Source of the DNA: an uncultured Rhodanobacter sp.
Lineage (GTDB): Bacteria > Pseudomonadota > Gammaproteobacteria > Xanthomonadales > Rhodanobacteraceae
DNA length: 6,450 nucleotides
Assembly: GCA_937906285.1 (NCBI GenBank)
Contig: CALCWL010000220.1
Span: forward strand, 1 to 6,450
Direction: 5' to 3'
A model generated the notes under the pieces. That model ran no database searches and was not told the origin of the DNA. It saw only the letters and a list, made by a program, of their open reading frames with translations. A program made the position numbers and the translations under genes. Positions 5,294 to 6,450 of this stretch are shown here, piece after piece; position 1 is the first letter of the stretch, and the number at the start of each line of letters is the position of its first letter.

Positions 5294-5301
5294 ACCACCG
5301 A

Positions 5302-6450
5302 ATGACCCAGCCAGCCCTGTCCAGCCCGTCGCGTCGCGAGCTCACCGTCCGTGGCGTCATCATCGGCGTCGTGATCACCGTGGTGTTCACCGCCGCCAAC
5401 GTGTTCTTCGGTCTCAAGGCCGGCCTCACCTTCGCCACCTCGATCCCCGCCGCGGTGATCTCCATGGCGATCCTGCGTGCACTGAAGAACTCCAGCGTGC
5501 AGGAGAACAACATCGTGCAGACGGTGGCCTCGGCCGCCGGCACGCTGTCGGCGATCATCTTCGTGCTGCCGGGCCTGGTGATTCTGGGTTACTGGAACGG
5601 CTTTCCGTTCTGGATGAGCTTCGGCATCTGCGCCACCGGCGGCATTCTCGGCGTGATGTACACCATCCCGCTGCGCCGGGCGCTGGTCACCGATTCGGAC
5701 CTGCCCTATCCGGAGGGCGTGGCCTGCGCCGAGGTGCTCAAGGTGGGTTCGGGCGACACGGAGGAGGCCGCCGAGTCGGTGGAATCCGGCGGCGCGGGAC
5801 TGAAGGCGGTGGTGGTGGGTTCGATCGTCTCGGCGGCGTTCTACATCGTGGTGCAGACGAAGATCTTCGCCGCCGCGGTATCCAGCTATTTCCGCATCGG
5901 TGACCGCGGCGCGGCCACCGGTTTCGACTTCGGCCTCTCGTTCGCCTTGTTCGCGGTCGGGCACCTGGTGGGCCTGTGGGTGGGCGTGGCGATGTTGCTG
6001 GGCGCGATCATCGGCTGGGGCTGGGCGGTGCCGCACTTCCTGCTGCTGCACCCCGAAGGTGGCGCGGCGGCGGAAGCAGCCCAGGCCACCTGGAGCCACT
6101 ACGTGCGTTTCGTCGGCGCCGGCACCATCGGCGTGGCGGCGATCTGGACGCTGGCCAAGCTGGTCAAGCCGGTGATCGGCGGCCTGGCCGGCGCGATGCG
6201 CGCCTCCAGTGCGCGCAAGGCCGGCACGCTGCACTCGCTGCCGCGCACCGAGCACGACATGCCGATCGGCCAGGTCGGCATCATCACCTTGCTGTGCCTG
6301 ATCCCGGTGGCGTGGCTGCTTGGCCACTTCGCCAACATCAGCGGGCTGGGCGAGCACATGGCGCTGCTGGTGATCGGCGGCGTGGTGTTCGTGATCATCC
6401 TGAGCTTCCTGGTGTCGGCGGTGTGCGGCTACATGGCGGGCCTGATCGGC
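5302..6450 (+). CDS. OPT-family oligopeptide transporter, N-terminal part
   Basis: The first 383 residues of an inner-membrane transporter run open to the last base of the window; family members are usually near 600-700 residues. OPT proteins are proton-coupled importers of small peptides or, in YSL relatives, metal chelates. Family blocks are clear. ELTVRGVIIGVVITVVFTAANVFFGLKAGL (13-42, first membrane helix) is followed by SIPAAVISMAILRALKNSSVQENNIVQTVASAAGTLSAIIFVLPG (47-91, in several conserved pieces including ENNIVQT at 68-74). Next come GILGVMYTIPLRRALV (114-129) and DSDLPYPEG (131-139). Further membrane segments lie near 168-190, 209-236, 270-290, 324-342 and 352-378. The end, CGYMAGLIG, is where an NSPxSG-type motif would be expected next. 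The hydrophilic loops at 150-165 and 300-320 are normal. The substrate cannot be assigned from sequence. Confidence 0.93.
   Translation, partial: MTQPALSSPSRRELTVRGVIIGVVITVVFTAANVFFGLKAGLTFATSIPAAVISMAILRALKNSSVQENNIVQTVASAAGTLSAIIFVLPGLVILGYWNGFPFWMSFGICATGGILGVMYTIPLRRALVTDSDLPYPEGVACAEVLKVGSGDTEEAAESVESGGAGLKAVVVGSIVSAAFYIVVQTKIFAAAVSSYFRIGDRGAATGFDFGLSFALFAVGHLVGLWVGVAMLLGAIIGWGWAVPHFLLLHPEGGAAAEAAQATWSHYVRFVGAGTIGVAAIWTLAKLVKPVIGGLAGAMRASSARKAGTLHSLPRTEHDMPIGQVGIITLLCLIPVAWLLGHFANISGLGEHMALLVIGGVVFVIILSFLVSAVCGYMAGLIG

Noticed and set aside
5139..5903. 254-residue plus-strand frame spanning the methyltransferase end and the transporter start
   Set aside because: It is a frame-shifted reading of two recognised genes. 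The OPT frame has a strong ribosome binding site and family motifs, and is open to the window end.
5263..6357. 364-residue minus-strand frame across the transporter gene
   Set aside because: The His/Gln/Asp/Arg-rich product is the antisense image of a hydrophobic OPT transporter and carries no recognisable domain.

Overview
The window is uniformly GC-rich, densely coded DNA. Gene content and protein style suggest a gammaproteobacterium of the Xanthomonadaceae/Rhodanobacteraceae group (Rhodanobacter/Dyella/Luteibacter-like). That placement is inferred from remembered family resemblance, not from a search. I see no rRNA, tRNA, insertion sequence, phage gene or CRISPR array, and no break in base composition, so this looks like ordinary chromosome.

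Layout. (1) 1-1282, + strand: the end of a sulfate-assimilation operon. It holds the C-terminal third of the sulfite reductase haemoprotein CysI, overlapped by 4 bp (ATGA) by a complete PAPS reductase gene, cysH. (2) 1346-2284, - strand: an exported, divergent cyclophilin-type peptidyl-prolyl isomerase, convergent with cysH. A GC-rich hairpin lies between the two. (3) 2431-4165, + strand: a tightly coupled three-gene operon with two successive TGATG junctions. It encodes a PadR-family repressor, a membrane protein with an N-terminal HAAS/DUF1700-like helical domain and a duplicated 'Sensor'-type membrane domain, and a small soluble DUF1579-like protein. An AGTAAA-N8-TTTACT inverted repeat sits over a good -10 box in front of padR and is the likely autoregulatory operator. 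(4) 4203-4490, - strand: a 95-residue acidic protein of unknown function. (5) 4609-5217, + strand: a small class I SAM-dependent methyltransferase, divergent from gene 4. (6) 5302-6450, + strand: the N-terminal 383 residues of an OPT-family oligopeptide transporter, running off the window.

How the genes work together. CysI and CysH catalyse consecutive steps of assimilatory sulfate reduction (PAPS to sulfite to sulfide). The PadR/membrane-sensor/DUF1579 operon looks like a self-contained membrane-linked regulatory unit and is the least understood part of the window. The remaining genes appear to be independent single-gene units. No intergenic stretch reaches 300 bases.
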